DNA of 64,000 nt from Acidithiobacillus montserratensis (GCF_018853465.1 NZ_JABBOU010000162.1:11013-75012), one strand, 5' to 3'; positions 1 through 9,241 are shown, counted from the stretch's first letter. A program made the numbers and translations. Notes: a model not told the origin generated them from the letters alone.

Positions 1-684
1 TCACTGGCAGCCCTGCTGGCCATTGTCATTCTGACTTTTGTCGGACGCTGGTACCAGCATCAGCATCGCCTCCCCAAAAAACCGCAGGTGGCAAACCGGG
101 AAGCACTTTTACCAGCGAAGCTGGTGAAGCGCAGTATCGCCATCCTGGTCGCTCTGATGTTTTCCAAATTTCTCTATTTGACCAGCATCAGCAGTTATCT
201 GATTTTTTACCTGATGCAGCGTTTTCATATTGCCACCCAGGAAGCCCAGTTACATCTGTTCATCTTTCTGGCCGCTGTCGCCGCAGGCACCTTGATGGGC
301 GGGCCGATTGGCGACCGCATCGGCCGTAAAAAAGTCATCTGGGTATCTCTTTTGGGCATTGCTCCCTTTACCTTGGTTTTGCCTTATGTTGGTCTGACCA
401 CGAGTGCATTGTTGACCGTGATTATTGGCTTTTTGCTGGCCTCGGCTTTCCCGGCCATGGTGGTTTATGCGCAGGAGCTGGTGCCCGGTAAGGTCGGAAC
501 CATTTCCGGACTGTTTTTTGGACTAGCCTTCGGCCTGGGTGGTGTGGGTGCAGCGCTTCTGGGGGAACTGGCGGATATCTGGAGCATCCAGGTGGTTTAT
601 CAGATCTGCGCATTTCTGCCGTTACTGGGCCTGCTCGCCGCTTTCCTGCCCCATATCCCGAGTACCCGGGAAAACGCCCACTAA
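1..684 (+). CDS. fsr: Fosmidomycin-resistance (Fsr)-type MFS efflux transporter, C-terminal part
   Basis: The frame is open from base 1, so the start lies outside the window; about 227 codons are visible, ending with TAA at 682-684. The product is a drug:H+ antiporter of the inner membrane. The visible part follows the second half of E. coli Fsr almost block by block: the stretch around SSYLIFYLMQ, the MFS loop motif GGPIGDRIGRKK, then VIIGFLLASAF, VYAQELVPG and SGLFFG, giving about six transmembrane helices. Substrate assignment rests on family similarity only. A hairpin typical of an intrinsic terminator lies 45 bases after the stop, so this is probably the last gene of its transcript. Confidence 0.88.
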   Translation, partial: SLAALLAIVILTFVGRWYQHQHRLPKKPQVANREALLPAKLVKRSIAILVALMFSKFLYLTSISSYLIFYLMQRFHIATQEAQLHLFIFLAAVAAGTLMGGPIGDRIGRKKVIWVSLLGIAPFTLVLPYVGLTTSALLTVIIGFLLASAFPAMVVYAQELVPGKVGTISGLFFGLAFGLGGVGAALLGELADIWSIQVVYQICAFLPLLGLLAAFLPHIPSTRENAH

Positions 685-728
685 GCGTCTTTACTCACAG
701 CGGTTGATAAGACAAGCTACGCATTGCC

Positions 729-752
729 GCCCGCCATGTGCGGGCCTCTTTC
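729..752 (+). terminator. Intrinsic terminator after fsr
   Basis: A 6-bp GC-only stem (GCCCGC at 729-734, GCGGGC at 740-745) with a 5-base loop is followed by a pyrimidine-rich tail (CTCTTTCT). Position just after fsr and before the TonB-like gene fits transcript termination. The stem contains the GTG at 738 that could otherwise be taken as the start of the next gene. Confidence 0.55.
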
Positions 753-782
753 TGGAGCGGCTTTGCCGCGAGGTTAGGACGA

Positions 783-1634
783 TTGGCTTTCGCTGAACCA
801 AAATTTTACTTTCTGATTCCCGAGGAAAAACCTCATTGGAGCGAGAGCCTCGCCCCATGGCTGGCCCTTTCGGCCATGATCATTGCCCTGGTTTTGTTTC
901 TGCTGATCCATGTGCAGAAACCCAAAATGCAAGCCTTGCATAACCAGACCGAAGTCAACAAGACTTTTCATATCATGCCCTTACCCAACAAATCCTTGGC
1001 CCCGAGTCTGGCCAAGCCGCAGAGCGTTCCTCACCCTCGTCCCATTGTGAAGCCCCATCCGCTAAAACATCAGGCGCGGCCACAGGCCGTAGCACGGCCC
1101 ATACCGCGCCCGATCCCCCGGCCGCAGCCGCCGCATCCCCTGAACCAGGCGCATGTGGCGCCGCAACGGTCACCAGTGCGCGCGCCCAGTGCCCCATCGG
1201 TTCAGCAGAACGCTCAACCTCCCGGCCCACCTCACATCAATCTGGGAAGATTGCAGGAGCAGATGGATCAGGCCGCGCGCGAAGCTACCGCCAGTCCGCC
1301 TTTACCCAAATTTGAAAATCCGAAAGGGCCGGTTGCCGATTTTTATATTGCCGGCTGGATTCAAAAGCTGGAACGGATCGGCGATCTGAATTATCCCGGT
1401 TCTCTGGTCGGTCAGTTGAAAGTCAAGGTGGTGCTGAACCCCCAGGGCAATCTGGAGCGCATCATTATGGTGGATCCCTCGGGCAATAAGGAACTGGATG
1501 CGGCAGCAGAGCGGATTATTCGTCTTTCTTTTCCCTATATGCCATTTTCCAAACAGTTGGCAGCCCAGACCCGGAAAATTGAAATTCCCCTGAACATGCA
1601 CTTTATGGGGGTACGCCGTGTCAGTGCCTGGTAA
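783..1634 (+). CDS. TonB-like energy transducer
   Basis: A protein of about 283 residues with the layout of TonB: a short cytoplasmic N-terminus, one transmembrane helix (about residues 25-44), a long Pro/His/Arg-rich periplasmic spacer (about 75-155), and a C-terminal TonB domain (about 195-275) with the usual YPGSLVGQLKVKVVL and LDAAAERIIRLS blocks. TonB couples the ExbBD proton channel to outer-membrane receptors. No exbBD lies next to it; the only exbBD pair in the window is about 41 kb away. A longer frame starts at GTG 738, but that codon sits inside a terminator hairpin, so TTG 783, with GAGG about 9 bases upstream, was preferred. The start is uncertain. Confidence 0.75.
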   Translation: MAFAEPKFYFLIPEEKPHWSESLAPWLALSAMIIALVLFLLIHVQKPKMQALHNQTEVNKTFHIMPLPNKSLAPSLAKPQSVPHPRPIVKPHPLKHQARPQAVARPIPRPIPRPQPPHPLNQAHVAPQRSPVRAPSAPSVQQNAQPPGPPHINLGRLQEQMDQAAREATASPPLPKFENPKGPVADFYIAGWIQKLERIGDLNYPGSLVGQLKVKVVLNPQGNLERIIMVDPSGNKELDAAAERIIRLSFPYMPFSKQLAAQTRKIEIPLNMHFMGVRRVSAW

Positions 1635-1654
1635 TCCGTCATGAGGAGAAAATT

Positions 1655-1828
1655 TTGAAAAAACCGAAAATAGGTACTGTGTTGTTCGCCTTGTTTCTCG
1701 TACTCTGGGCGGCGGCTATGGTCGCCCTCGTGGTGATAGGATTTACCAACATTCAACCGGCAGGCATCGGCAATGCCGCTACGGCCTCCAGTGCCTCACC
1801 GGCCGTCAAGGAGCAGCCACATGGATAG
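1655..1828 (+). CDS. Small single-pass membrane protein, unknown
   Basis: A 57-codon frame starting at TTG 1655, with a strong Shine-Dalgarno GAGGAG six bases upstream. It begins with KKPKIG, continues into one hydrophobic helix (about residues 8-28), then a short Ala/Ser/Pro-rich tail. Its stop (TAG at 1826-1828) overlaps the ATG of the next gene at 1821, which suggests translational coupling between the TonB-like gene, this gene and the DUF3429 gene. No family is recognised. The good ribosome site and coupling are the main support. Confidence 0.5.
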   Translation: MKKPKIGTVLFALFLVLWAAAMVALVVIGFTNIQPAGIGNAATASSASPAVKEQPHG

Positions 1829-2255
1829 CGTGCGTATGGCCAGAACCCTGGGATGGGCGGGCATCATCCCCCTGCTTATTGCCAATTTCGGGGTCTGGAA
1901 AGGTTATGGTGTGGTGGCCTTGACTCTGGGAAATATCTACGCCGCCATCATCTTGGGATTTCTCGGCGCGATTCACTGGGGTCTGGCCATGAACCGTGAG
2001 CATAGTGACGATGCGTCCATGCTGATGATCTGGAGTGTGATTCCAGCACTTTGGGGATTTTTTGCACTGTGGTGGTCGGCACCAGTAGCTTTGGCACTGC
2101 TGATTCTGGGATTTATCGCCCAGTGGTTTGCAGACTATCGCCTCAACAAACGCTTGCGCCTGCCCACCTGGTTTTTTCCACTGCGCAGCGGCTTGACTGC
2201 AGCGGTTGTCAGTCTGTTGGGCTTGCTACTGCTGCAGTTGTATGCCGGATTCTGA
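1821..2255 (+). CDS. DUF3429 family membrane protein
   Basis: A 144-residue multi-pass inner-membrane protein. The N-terminal block (MARTLGWAGIIPLL) and GFLGAIHWGLAM are typical of DUF3429, whose function is unknown. About four or five hydrophobic helices are visible. ATG 1821 was chosen because AGGAG lies about 8 bases upstream and because the family starts near this residue; the longer frame from 1773 has no such support. The gene overlaps the preceding small membrane gene by 8 bases and ends in a convergent arrangement with the thioredoxin gene. Confidence 0.75.
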   Translation: MDSVRMARTLGWAGIIPLLIANFGVWKGYGVVALTLGNIYAAIILGFLGAIHWGLAMNREHSDDASMLMIWSVIPALWGFFALWWSAPVALALLILGFIAQWFADYRLNKRLRLPTWFFPLRSGLTAAVVSLLGLLLLQLYAGF

Positions 2256-2277
2256 TTGCGGATGTAAATACCGGACA

Positions 2278-2296
2278 GAGGCCGATAAACGGCCTC
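2278..2296. terminator. Convergent hairpin between DUF3429 and thioredoxin genes
   Basis: A perfect 7-bp stem (GAGGCCG / CGGCCTC) with loop ATAAA lies between two convergent genes. There is no clear T-run on either side, so it may be a Rho-assisted or weak bidirectional terminator. Confidence 0.4.
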
Positions 2297-2310
2297 GCGG
2301 AGTATCTTGA

Positions 2311-2682
2311 TTAGTGAGCCTGACCCTGTTGGCTGGCGATTTCCTCGCGGACCTTGTCCATGTCGAGGGCAAGCGCCTGTTGAATGACTTCTTCCAGAGC
2401 GCTGGCTGGCAGTGAGCCCGCCTGGGAGAAAATACCGATCTGCTGGCGGAAAATAGTCAGGGTGGGAATGGAGCGGATCTGAAAAGAAGCACCCAGTTCC
2501 TGTTCAACATCCGTATTGACCTTACCGAAAACAATATCCGGATACTTTTCGGCAGCGGCCTCAAAAGTCGGGGCAAAGGCCTTGCACGGGGCACACCAGG
2601 GCGCCCAGAAATCCACGATAACCATGTCATTGCCGGTCACGATCTGTTCAAAATTCTCTTGGGTAAGTTCCACAACAGCCAT
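2311..2682 (-). CDS. Thioredoxin-family protein (WCAPC active site)
   Basis: A 123-residue cytoplasmic thioredoxin fold protein with no signal peptide. The redox centre is WCAPC (about residues 29-33), preceded by VIVDFWA and followed by the cis-proline loop SIPTLTIF. The canonical TrxA site is WCGPC; the Ala variant is common in thioredoxin-like paralogues. A C-terminal extension of about 20 residues (rich in Glu, Gln and Ala) goes beyond the usual 105-110 residue core. It probably reduces protein disulfides. It stands alone, with its own upstream region facing xseA. Confidence 0.85.
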   Translation of the reverse strand: MAVVELTQENFEQIVTGNDMVIVDFWAPWCAPCKAFAPTFEAAAEKYPDIVFGKVNTDVEQELGASFQIRSIPTLTIFRQQIGIFSQAGSLPASALEEVIQQALALDMDKVREEIASQQGQAH

Positions 2683-2799
2683 GCTGAATCCTCTTGAATA
2701 TCACAATACGCAGAATTGCGCCGGGCAGACGGGACCATCCCGAATGACAGTAAATTGATATATGCTGACCTTAAAGCGCGAAATTGATGGGGTCAAGGC

Positions 2800-4149
2800 A
2801 TGACATTGATGGATGAACAGATTCCGGTACTTTCGGTAACGGCACTGAATAGTACCGCCCGGGAAATCATTGAAGGCAACTTCCCGTTGCTGCGGGTCGA
2901 AGGAGAAATTTCCAATTTTAGTGCGCCCGGCTCTGGTCACTGGTATTTCTCTTTGAAAGACAGCAGCGCCCAGGTCCGCTGCGCGATGTTTCGGCAACGC
3001 AATACCTACAGCCGGATGCAGCCCCGCAATGGCCTGCAGGTGCTGGTACTGGCGCAACCAACACTCTATGAAGGCCGGGGAGAATTCCAGCTTGTTGTCG
3101 AACAGATCCAGGAATCGGGTGAAGGCGATCTGCAAGCCCGTTTTGTTGCTCTAAAGGAAAAGCTGGCTGCTGAAGGGCTTTTTGAAGCCCGCCACAAACG
3201 CCCTCTGCCGATCTGGCCGCAGCGGGTAGCGGTCATCACCTCGGCGACAGGTGCCGCTCTGCAGGATATTCGGGCCACTCTGGCGCGGCGCTGGCCACTA
3301 CTTACTGTTCTGGTGTATCCCGTGCTGGTGCAGGGCGAGCAAGCCAGTGCCCAGATTGTCGAAGCCCTGCACAAGGCCAGCACTCGGCGTAGCGAAGAGG
3401 TGATCATTCTGGCGCGGGGCGGGGGCAGTGCCGAAGACCTCTGGTGTTTCAATGAGGAAGTCGTCGCGCGGGCCATTCGTGCCTCTACCCTTCCGGTAGT
3501 CACCGGAATCGGCCATGAAATTGATTTCACCATTGCCGATTTTGCCAGCGATTTGCGCGCCGCGACGCCTACGGCTGCTGCCGAAGCGGTCAGCCCCGAT
3601 CGGAGCGAGTGGTTACCCAGAGTGCAGGGACTGTCTGGCCAGTTGACGAGACAGATGCAGCGAAAATTACAGGATGAGGCGCAACGCCTGGATTTCTTGC
3701 GGATGCGTCTGCGCCATCCTGGAGAAGGACTCGACCTGGCGCAGCAGCGTTTGGCCGCCGCCCGGCAAAACCTGGCACGGGCCATGTTAATGCGGGAACA
3801 ATTCTGGACCCGGCAATTTGCTTATCTGGAGGAACGACGTCGGCGCCAGGATCCCATCCAGCATTTGCAGGCGCTGCAAAAACAGTTGGAAGCCAGTCGC
3901 AGCAGGCTGCGCCAGATGATGCTGGAGCACTTGCAGCGCAATCAACTGCGCCTGCAACAATCCACTGCCGCACTGGGTTTTCTGGACCCCCTGGCGGTCC
4001 TGCAGAGGGGGTTTGCGGTATTGCGGGATGCCTCAGGCAAGGTGTTGTTCAGCAGTGCCGACAGTCGTTCCGGGGATATTCTGGAAGCCACGCTTGCTCG
4101 GGGCACCTTGCATTGCCAGGTGCTGGAAGCGGACGCAACAGGTGATTGA
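2800..4149 (+). CDS. xseA: Exodeoxyribonuclease VII large subunit
   Basis: At 449 residues this matches the family length. The N-terminal OB-fold (about 1-105) begins with the characteristic IPVLSVTALNSTAREIIEG and WYFSLKD blocks; the catalytic domain has RVAVITSATGAALQDI, ARGGGSAEDLWCFN and PVVTGIGHEIDFTIAD; a long coiled coil follows. Exo VII degrades single-stranded DNA with XseB, which is not in this window. It is divergent from the thioredoxin gene; ATG 2800 fits the normal N-terminus. Confidence 0.96.
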   Translation: MTLMDEQIPVLSVTALNSTAREIIEGNFPLLRVEGEISNFSAPGSGHWYFSLKDSSAQVRCAMFRQRNTYSRMQPRNGLQVLVLAQPTLYEGRGEFQLVVEQIQESGEGDLQARFVALKEKLAAEGLFEARHKRPLPIWPQRVAVITSATGAALQDIRATLARRWPLLTVLVYPVLVQGEQASAQIVEALHKASTRRSEEVIILARGGGSAEDLWCFNEEVVARAIRASTLPVVTGIGHEIDFTIADFASDLRAATPTAAAEAVSPDRSEWLPRVQGLSGQLTRQMQRKLQDEAQRLDFLRMRLRHPGEGLDLAQQRLAAARQNLARAMLMREQFWTRQFAYLEERRRRQDPIQHLQALQKQLEASRSRLRQMMLEHLQRNQLRLQQSTAALGFLDPLAVLQRGFAVLRDASGKVLFSSADSRSGDILEATLARGTLHCQVLEADATGD

Positions 4150-4284
4150 TGCACTATCATGAAGGACTCCCAGGCTATCGACAAAAGCCAGCCTGTCGCT
4201 TTACTCTTCCCACTCGCTGCCGCTGAGTCAGTGGTGTGATTTTTTTAGAACAGGGTAGATGCCCTGCCAATCCGAGGAGTCTTC

Positions 4285-4797
4285 ATGACCAATCCACAAG
4301 TCGTACTGCACAGCAACAAGGGTGATATCGTCATTGAACTGGACGCCGAAAAGGCTCCCAATACCGTCGAAAACTTTCTGAGCTATGTGGATGAGGGTTT
4401 TTTTGATGGCACGATTTTTCATCGAGTGATACCCGGTTTCATGATTCAGGGCGGCGGATTTACTGCTGACATGCAGCAGAAGAAAACCCACGAGCCCATT
4501 CAAAATGAGGCCGAAAACGGCCTGAAAAACCTGCGTGGCACCCTGGCCATGGCGCGCACCAATGATCCCCATTCGGCCACTGCCCAGTTTTTCATCAACC
4601 TGACGGACAATGATTTTCTCAATTTCAAGGCCGCTTCCGGCTCTGGTTGGGGTTATGCCGTATTTGGCAAGGTGCTCAGCGGTATGGACGTGGTGGACGC
4701 CATCGCCAAGGCTCCCACCGGCAATAAAGGTATGCATCAGGATGTTCCCAAAGAGACGATCTCCATCGACAAGGGAGAACGGGTAACTGTGGCCTGA
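4285..4797 (+). CDS. ppiB: Peptidyl-prolyl cis-trans isomerase, cyclophilin type
   Basis: A 170-residue cyclophilin without a signal peptide, so it is probably cytoplasmic and PpiB-like. The catalytic [13 protein letters not shown] block with the active Arg is present, as are [17 protein letters not shown] and YAVFGKV. GAGG lies about 8 bases before ATG 4285. Only 2 bases separate its stop from lpxH, and the same ppiB-lpxH order is common in proteobacteria, so the two are likely co-transcribed. Confidence 0.93.
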   Translation: MTNPQVVLHSNKGDIVIELDAEKAPNTVENFLSYVDEGFFDGTIFHRVIPGFMIQGGGFTADMQQKKTHEPIQNEAENGLKNLRGTLAMARTNDPHSATAQFFINLTDNDFLNFKAASGSGWGYAVFGKVLSGMDVVDAIAKAPTGNKGMHQDVPKETISIDKGERVTVA

Positions 4798-4799
4798 GC

Positions 4800-5576
4800 A
4801 TGTATTCCCTGAATGCAGATTTCGGGGAAGGACCGGTCTGGTTCATTTCTGATCTGCATCTGAGCCCCCAACAACCTGCCCTGACTCGTCTTTTTCAGCA
4901 ATTTTGCGATACCGGCGCGCCGGAGGGGCAGGCACTTTTCATTCTCGGCGATTTGTTTGACTACTGGGTACACCCGGCGCAATCCCGGGAGAGCACTTAT
5001 GCCCAAGTCTTTGACCGTCTGCAGCAGCTTGCGACCACTGGCATGCGTATTTATGTCATGGTCGGCAACCGGGATTTCGCCTTGAGCTCGAAGCTGCTCG
5101 CTCGCTTTGGTCTGCAGCTGATTCCTGATCCCTGTGCCATCCACCTGGGCACGCAAAATATTCTGCTTACTCATGGTGACCTGCTGTGTACGGATGACCG
5201 TCGCTATCAGCGCTTTCGGCGAGTGATTCGTCATCCGCTGACGCGTCTGAGTATCGGCAACCTGCCTTACTCCTGGCTGCAAAAGCTGGCAGCCCAACTC
5301 CGTAGCGGTAGTACCCGGGAAGTCCAGAAAAAAGCTCCGGAGATCACCGATGCCCAGCCAGCTGCCATACAATCCGCTCTGCGCGAAGGAATGGGTAAAA
5401 ACCCTCAGCAGCGTGGCTTTGACGTGCTGGTGCATGGTCACACCCATCGTCCCGTTTGGGAGCAGAACAAGAACGGCTGGCGCATGGTCCTGGGTGCCTG
5501 GACTGCGGATGAAGCCATCATCGGTCGATGGGCTGAAGGACAGTGGTCACTGGAGAAAATCATGTCCATATCCTAG
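4800..5576 (+). CDS. lpxH: UDP-2,3-diacylglucosamine diphosphatase (lipid A synthesis)
   Basis: LpxH cleaves UDP-2,3-diacylglucosamine to lipid X and UMP at the inner-membrane face. All calcineurin-type metal motifs are visible in order: FISDLHLS (about 16-23), GDLFDYW, GNRDF, THGD and HGHTHRP near residue 215. Length (258) is slightly above the E. coli protein (240). It directly follows ppiB. Confidence 0.93.
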   Translation: MYSLNADFGEGPVWFISDLHLSPQQPALTRLFQQFCDTGAPEGQALFILGDLFDYWVHPAQSRESTYAQVFDRLQQLATTGMRIYVMVGNRDFALSSKLLARFGLQLIPDPCAIHLGTQNILLTHGDLLCTDDRRYQRFRRVIRHPLTRLSIGNLPYSWLQKLAAQLRSGSTREVQKKAPEITDAQPAAIQSALREGMGKNPQQRGFDVLVHGHTHRPVWEQNKNGWRMVLGAWTADEAIIGRWAEGQWSLEKIMSIS

Positions 5577-5640
5577 ACTGCCCTACCAGGGAATGAGGTT
5601 TGCCCTGCATCTTCAACGGCACTGACCCGGGAGCGTTGTC

Positions 5641-8127
5641 ATGATGGTCAATCGTGATGAAAAAAGCGTGATGCAGCAGGGGCTCAGTAGTGACGAAGCA
5701 ACGCTGTTAAGGCAAAAATTCGGTCCCAATCAACTTCCCGCTCCGCCCTCACCGCACTGGTGGCAACCACTCCTGCAGCAATTCCGTAACACACTGATTG
5801 TCATCCTCAGCATGGCTGCTTTGCTGTCGGTAATCCTGGGACATTGGATGGACAGTGCCATTATTGGCACTGTCATCCTCATCAATACCCTGCTGGGATT
5901 CCTGCAAGAAAATCGTGCCGAAAAGGCGGTTGCCGCCCTGCAATCCTACCTGGTGGAATATTCCCAGGTTCTGCGCGATGGGCATTGGCAGAAACAGCCA
6001 TCCAATACTCTGGTTCCCGGTGACTGGGTGCGTATTGAAAACGGAGATAGGGTGCCCGCTGATCTGGATTTACTGGAGGCCCATCAACTGCAGGTGGATG
6101 AATCCCTTTTGACTGGTGAATCGCTGTCATTGGACAAGGCAGTTTCCGGTCAAAAGCCAGACAGCATGGTGCATGCCGGTACCTTGGTCACGCGCGGATC
6201 CGGGATCGGAAAAGTCCGGGCCATTGGGCCGGCCACGGCCATTGGCAAAATCCAGCAACTCATGGATCAAACCCAAACCCAAAAATCTCCGCTGTTGCTC
6301 CGGATCAACCGGCTTTCCCGGCTACTGGGCGCTGCGGTGCTCGTTCTGGCTGTCATTGCTGCAGCAGTAACTTGGAAGCGTGGCGACAATCTGGAATTTG
6401 CCATTCTGGCAGCCATCAGTCTGGCGGTGGCCATCATTCCCGAAGGGCTCCCGGCAGTGATCAGCATCACCCTCGCTCTGGGTGTTCAACGCATGGCCCG
6501 ACAGGGTGCCATCATCCGGCAATTGCCGGCAGTGGAAACCCTGGGAGCGGTCACCGTCATCTGCACTGATAAAACCGGCACCCTCACGGAAAATCGCATG
6601 GCGGTTGCAGACCTGCGCCTGACTGAAGATAAGCTTGAGGCACGGCGCAGGGCCCTGGAAATCATGATGCTCTGTAATGATGCCGAGATCATGCCCGACG
6701 GGCACGGCAGTGGTGATCCACTGGAGCAGGCTCTGCTCCGCTTTATTCTGGAAGAACAAGCGAATTTGCTGCCTGTCCAACAGGCATTGCCGCGCCTGGA
6801 CACCCGTCCCTTTGACCACGAAAAGCCCTACATGGCGACACTTCATACCGATCGGGTCGCCATAAAGGGCGCACCGGAATTTGTTTTGCGTCACTGCCTG
6901 GATTTCCAAAACCCCGAATTTGCCTATTGGGAGGGCGTGATTTCAGAAATGGCTAATCTGGGACTGCGCACCATTGCCCTGGCTGAGGCCAATCCCGCCA
7001 ATTGGACGAACCTCGATGCGCGAAACTGGCACTGGCTAGGGGTTGTGGCGCTGCTGGATCCCCCTCGGTCAGCAGTTCCGGCAGCCATAGCCGCCTGTCG
7101 CAAGGCCGGAATTCGCGTGATCATGGTCACCGGAGATCATCCCCGAACCGCAGCCACTATTGCCCGTCAAGTGGGCCTGAGTACCGAAAATTCGATTAAG
7201 GTGGTGGATCATAACCGATGGGTTGCAGCAAGCCCGGAAGAACGTCGGGTTTTGGCACGGGAAGTCAGCGTCTTTGCCCGGGTGCAGCCCGCTGACAAGC
7301 TGGAGTTGGTCCAGACCCTGCAAAGCAGTGGCGAAGTGGTAGCAATGACCGGAGATGGTGTGAATGATGCCCCCGCCTTGCGGCGTGCTCAGATCGGAGT
7401 GGCCATGGGCTTGTCCGGCAGTGCCGTAGCTCGCGAAGCAGCGGCTATGATCCTGACTGACGATGATTTCGCCCATATAGCCAGCGCCGTCGCCGAGGGC
7501 CGTCATATTTATCACAATATCCAGCAGACCATCCTGTTCATGCTGCCCACTAATTTTGCCCAGGGGCTGATCATTTTCATTGCAGTACTTGGCGGAATCA
7601 CCCTGCCGATTACCCCTTTGCAGATTCTCTGGATCAATACCGTCACTTCTGTCACCCTGGCTCTGGTATTCGCCTTCATGGGGGCGAATCAAACGTTCAT
7701 GCAACACCCGCCCAGGCCGCTACAAGAGCCATTGATCACAGGGCTACTCTGGCTGAGGATGGGCATTGTGACCGCATTTCTGGTAGCAACGGTGTTTGTG
7801 GTTTTTTCTTGGGATAATGCGTCCGCCGGGATCCGGCATGCGCATACCTTCGCAGTCAATATTCTGATGGCCATGGAAGGCGGAGTTCTTCTGGCGATGT
7901 ATGGGCGCAGGCACCAGGATCGGGGTAATTGGATATTGCTTGCCAGCCTGGGCAGCATAGTGGTATTGCAGGGGCTGTTTTCACAATGGCCCTTTCTGCA
8001 AGCTGTTTTTCAGAGTACAGCTATGTCCATGATGGACTTGGGAACCATTTTATTGACCGCGCTCATGGCATGGCTGTTCACCCGACTCAGTATGCGCATC
8101 CGGAAAGGCGGAAAACCTTCATCCTGA
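5641..8127 (+). CDS. P-type cation-transporting ATPase (P2-type)
   Basis: An 828-residue P-type ATPase with cation-ATPase N-terminal domain, actuator motif LLTGES, phosphorylation site DKTGTLT (Asp about 310) and hinge MTGDGVNDAPAL, plus C-terminal helices. The membrane motif IIPEGLPAVISITLALG in M4 matches Ca2+-type (P2A) pumps and differs from Mg2+ or heavy-metal pumps, so Ca2+ or a similar cation is most likely, but the substrate cannot be fixed from sequence alone. ATG 5641 is immediately followed by a second ATG, with GGGAG about 8 bases upstream. Confidence 0.9.
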   Translation: MMVNRDEKSVMQQGLSSDEATLLRQKFGPNQLPAPPSPHWWQPLLQQFRNTLIVILSMAALLSVILGHWMDSAIIGTVILINTLLGFLQENRAEKAVAALQSYLVEYSQVLRDGHWQKQPSNTLVPGDWVRIENGDRVPADLDLLEAHQLQVDESLLTGESLSLDKAVSGQKPDSMVHAGTLVTRGSGIGKVRAIGPATAIGKIQQLMDQTQTQKSPLLLRINRLSRLLGAAVLVLAVIAAAVTWKRGDNLEFAILAAISLAVAIIPEGLPAVISITLALGVQRMARQGAIIRQLPAVETLGAVTVICTDKTGTLTENRMAVADLRLTEDKLEARRRALEIMMLCNDAEIMPDGHGSGDPLEQALLRFILEEQANLLPVQQALPRLDTRPFDHEKPYMATLHTDRVAIKGAPEFVLRHCLDFQNPEFAYWEGVISEMANLGLRTIALAEANPANWTNLDARNWHWLGVVALLDPPRSAVPAAIAACRKAGIRVIMVTGDHPRTAATIARQVGLSTENSIKVVDHNRWVAASPEERRVLAREVSVFARVQPADKLELVQTLQSSGEVVAMTGDGVNDAPALRRAQIGVAMGLSGSAVAREAAAMILTDDDFAHIASAVAEGRHIYHNIQQTILFMLPTNFAQGLIIFIAVLGGITLPITPLQILWINTVTSVTLALVFAFMGANQTFMQHPPRPLQEPLITGLLWLRMGIVTAFLVATVFVVFSWDNASAGIRHAHTFAVNILMAMEGGVLLAMYGRRHQDRGNWILLASLGSIVVLQGLFSQWPFLQAVFQSTAMSMMDLGTILLTALMAWLFTRLSMRIRKGGKPSS

Positions 8128-8179
8128 TTCTGATCATGCTAGACTAAATGCTCCTCATGAGACAGACAGGAGATGAGCC

Positions 8180-8398
8180 ATGAACATTGAGCGAATCCAG
8201 GGCAAGGTCAAGCGGCCCAAGCCCAGGCTGGGTGTACATCCTACCCGTATCGAAAAAGATCGCACCATCTATAACCGCAAGGTCAAGCACCGTGGTCAGC
8301 AGAGGGTGCAGGGAGAGGGGCATACCGTGACGATGGCAGGTCGTCAGCGTATGCCCTTTTCCATGCACCCTGAAATTGCCCATGGCCACATCGCTTAA
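8180..8398 (+). CDS. Small basic protein, unknown
   Basis: A 72-residue frame with a good ribosome site (AGGAG about 7 bases before ATG 8180). The product is strongly basic and rich in Lys, Arg, His and Gln, with no hydrophobic segment and no recognised family. Its last 17 bases overlap the start of the next gene, which suggests coupling. The sequence TAGACT at about 8150 could serve as a -10 element. Confidence 0.5.
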   Translation: MNIERIQGKVKRPKPRLGVHPTRIEKDRTIYNRKVKHRGQQRVQGEGHTVTMAGRQRMPFSMHPEIAHGHIA

Positions 8399-9215
8399 AC
8401 CTCAGCCTGTCGAATCCGGTTGGTTTTTGCGCTGGTGGAAAGACTCGCTGATTTTGCTGCGCGCGGCACCCCGTGCCTTCGCCCTGCTTTATCTGGTCAT
8501 GTTGCTGTTGAACATGGCCTGGCAGCCATTGGTATTGAGTATTCCCATTTCCTGTATAGTGGTAGCCATCATATTTGCCGTAGCCATGGCCATTCATCAG
8601 GGCAGTACTCAGTTGACCGATGTGGGCCGCAGTATTCGCGATGTTCCATGGTGGCCCCTGCTGCGACTGATTGTGGAAATTGCCCTGCTGGTAGCGGCAC
8701 TCCTGCTGCTGATGCTGCTATTTCGGCACTATCTGCAAGGCATTTTCAGTCAGGATCATATTTCCTCGGCAGCAACCCTGCATAACCTGAAATCTCCGGA
8801 CTGGCAGAAACTCCCCGATTGGTTGCGCTCACTCATCACCAATGCCCTGGGTACGGCCCAGACCATGCTGGGCAACGCCTTTCTGCTCCTGTCTGTGGGC
8901 GTGATTGTTACCGGTATCACCCAAAGGGGATACCTGGCTCTGCTGGCCGGTTTTCAGGCGGTTCTGGCCAATGTGCGGGTATGGCTGAGTTTTCTCATTG
9001 CCAGCCTGTTACTGCAGGGGGTTATTACGTTTATTTCGGTGCGCCTGCATACCTATGCTGCCGCCCTGCTGGTATCTCTGCTGGGAGTGGCGGTGCTGAT
9101 CATGGTGGGTCTGTATGGCTGGTGTTTTGTGCGGGAAACCTTTGGATTACCGGGTGCTCAGGTGGCTAAAGCTACCACCGTCACGGCGCGTAAAAGAGCT
9201 GCGGCCCATGCTTGA
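8382..9215 (+). CDS. Multi-pass inner-membrane protein, unknown
   Basis: A protein of 277 residues if started at ATG 8382 (a TTG at 8376 is the alternative). After a short basic N-terminus with WFLRWWKDSLILLRAAPRAF it has about six hydrophobic helices and ends in a basic tail. The tryptophan/arginine-rich start followed by a membrane bundle recalls BPSS1780-like and DUF975-like proteins, but no assignment is certain. It overlaps the upstream small basic gene by 17 bases. Confidence 0.65.
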   Translation: MATSLKPQPVESGWFLRWWKDSLILLRAAPRAFALLYLVMLLLNMAWQPLVLSIPISCIVVAIIFAVAMAIHQGSTQLTDVGRSIRDVPWWPLLRLIVEIALLVAALLLLMLLFRHYLQGIFSQDHISSAATLHNLKSPDWQKLPDWLRSLITNALGTAQTMLGNAFLLLSVGVIVTGITQRGYLALLAGFQAVLANVRVWLSFLIASLLLQGVITFISVRLHTYAAALLVSLLGVAVLIMVGLYGWCFVRETFGLPGAQVAKATTVTARKRAAAHA

Positions 9216-9241
9216 ATCTTTCATAATCCTGCAGTAACCCT

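Noticed and set aside
4150..4284. A terminator between xseA and ppiB
   Set aside because: The possible stems are short and imperfect, and the T-run near 4240 does not follow a convincing hairpin.
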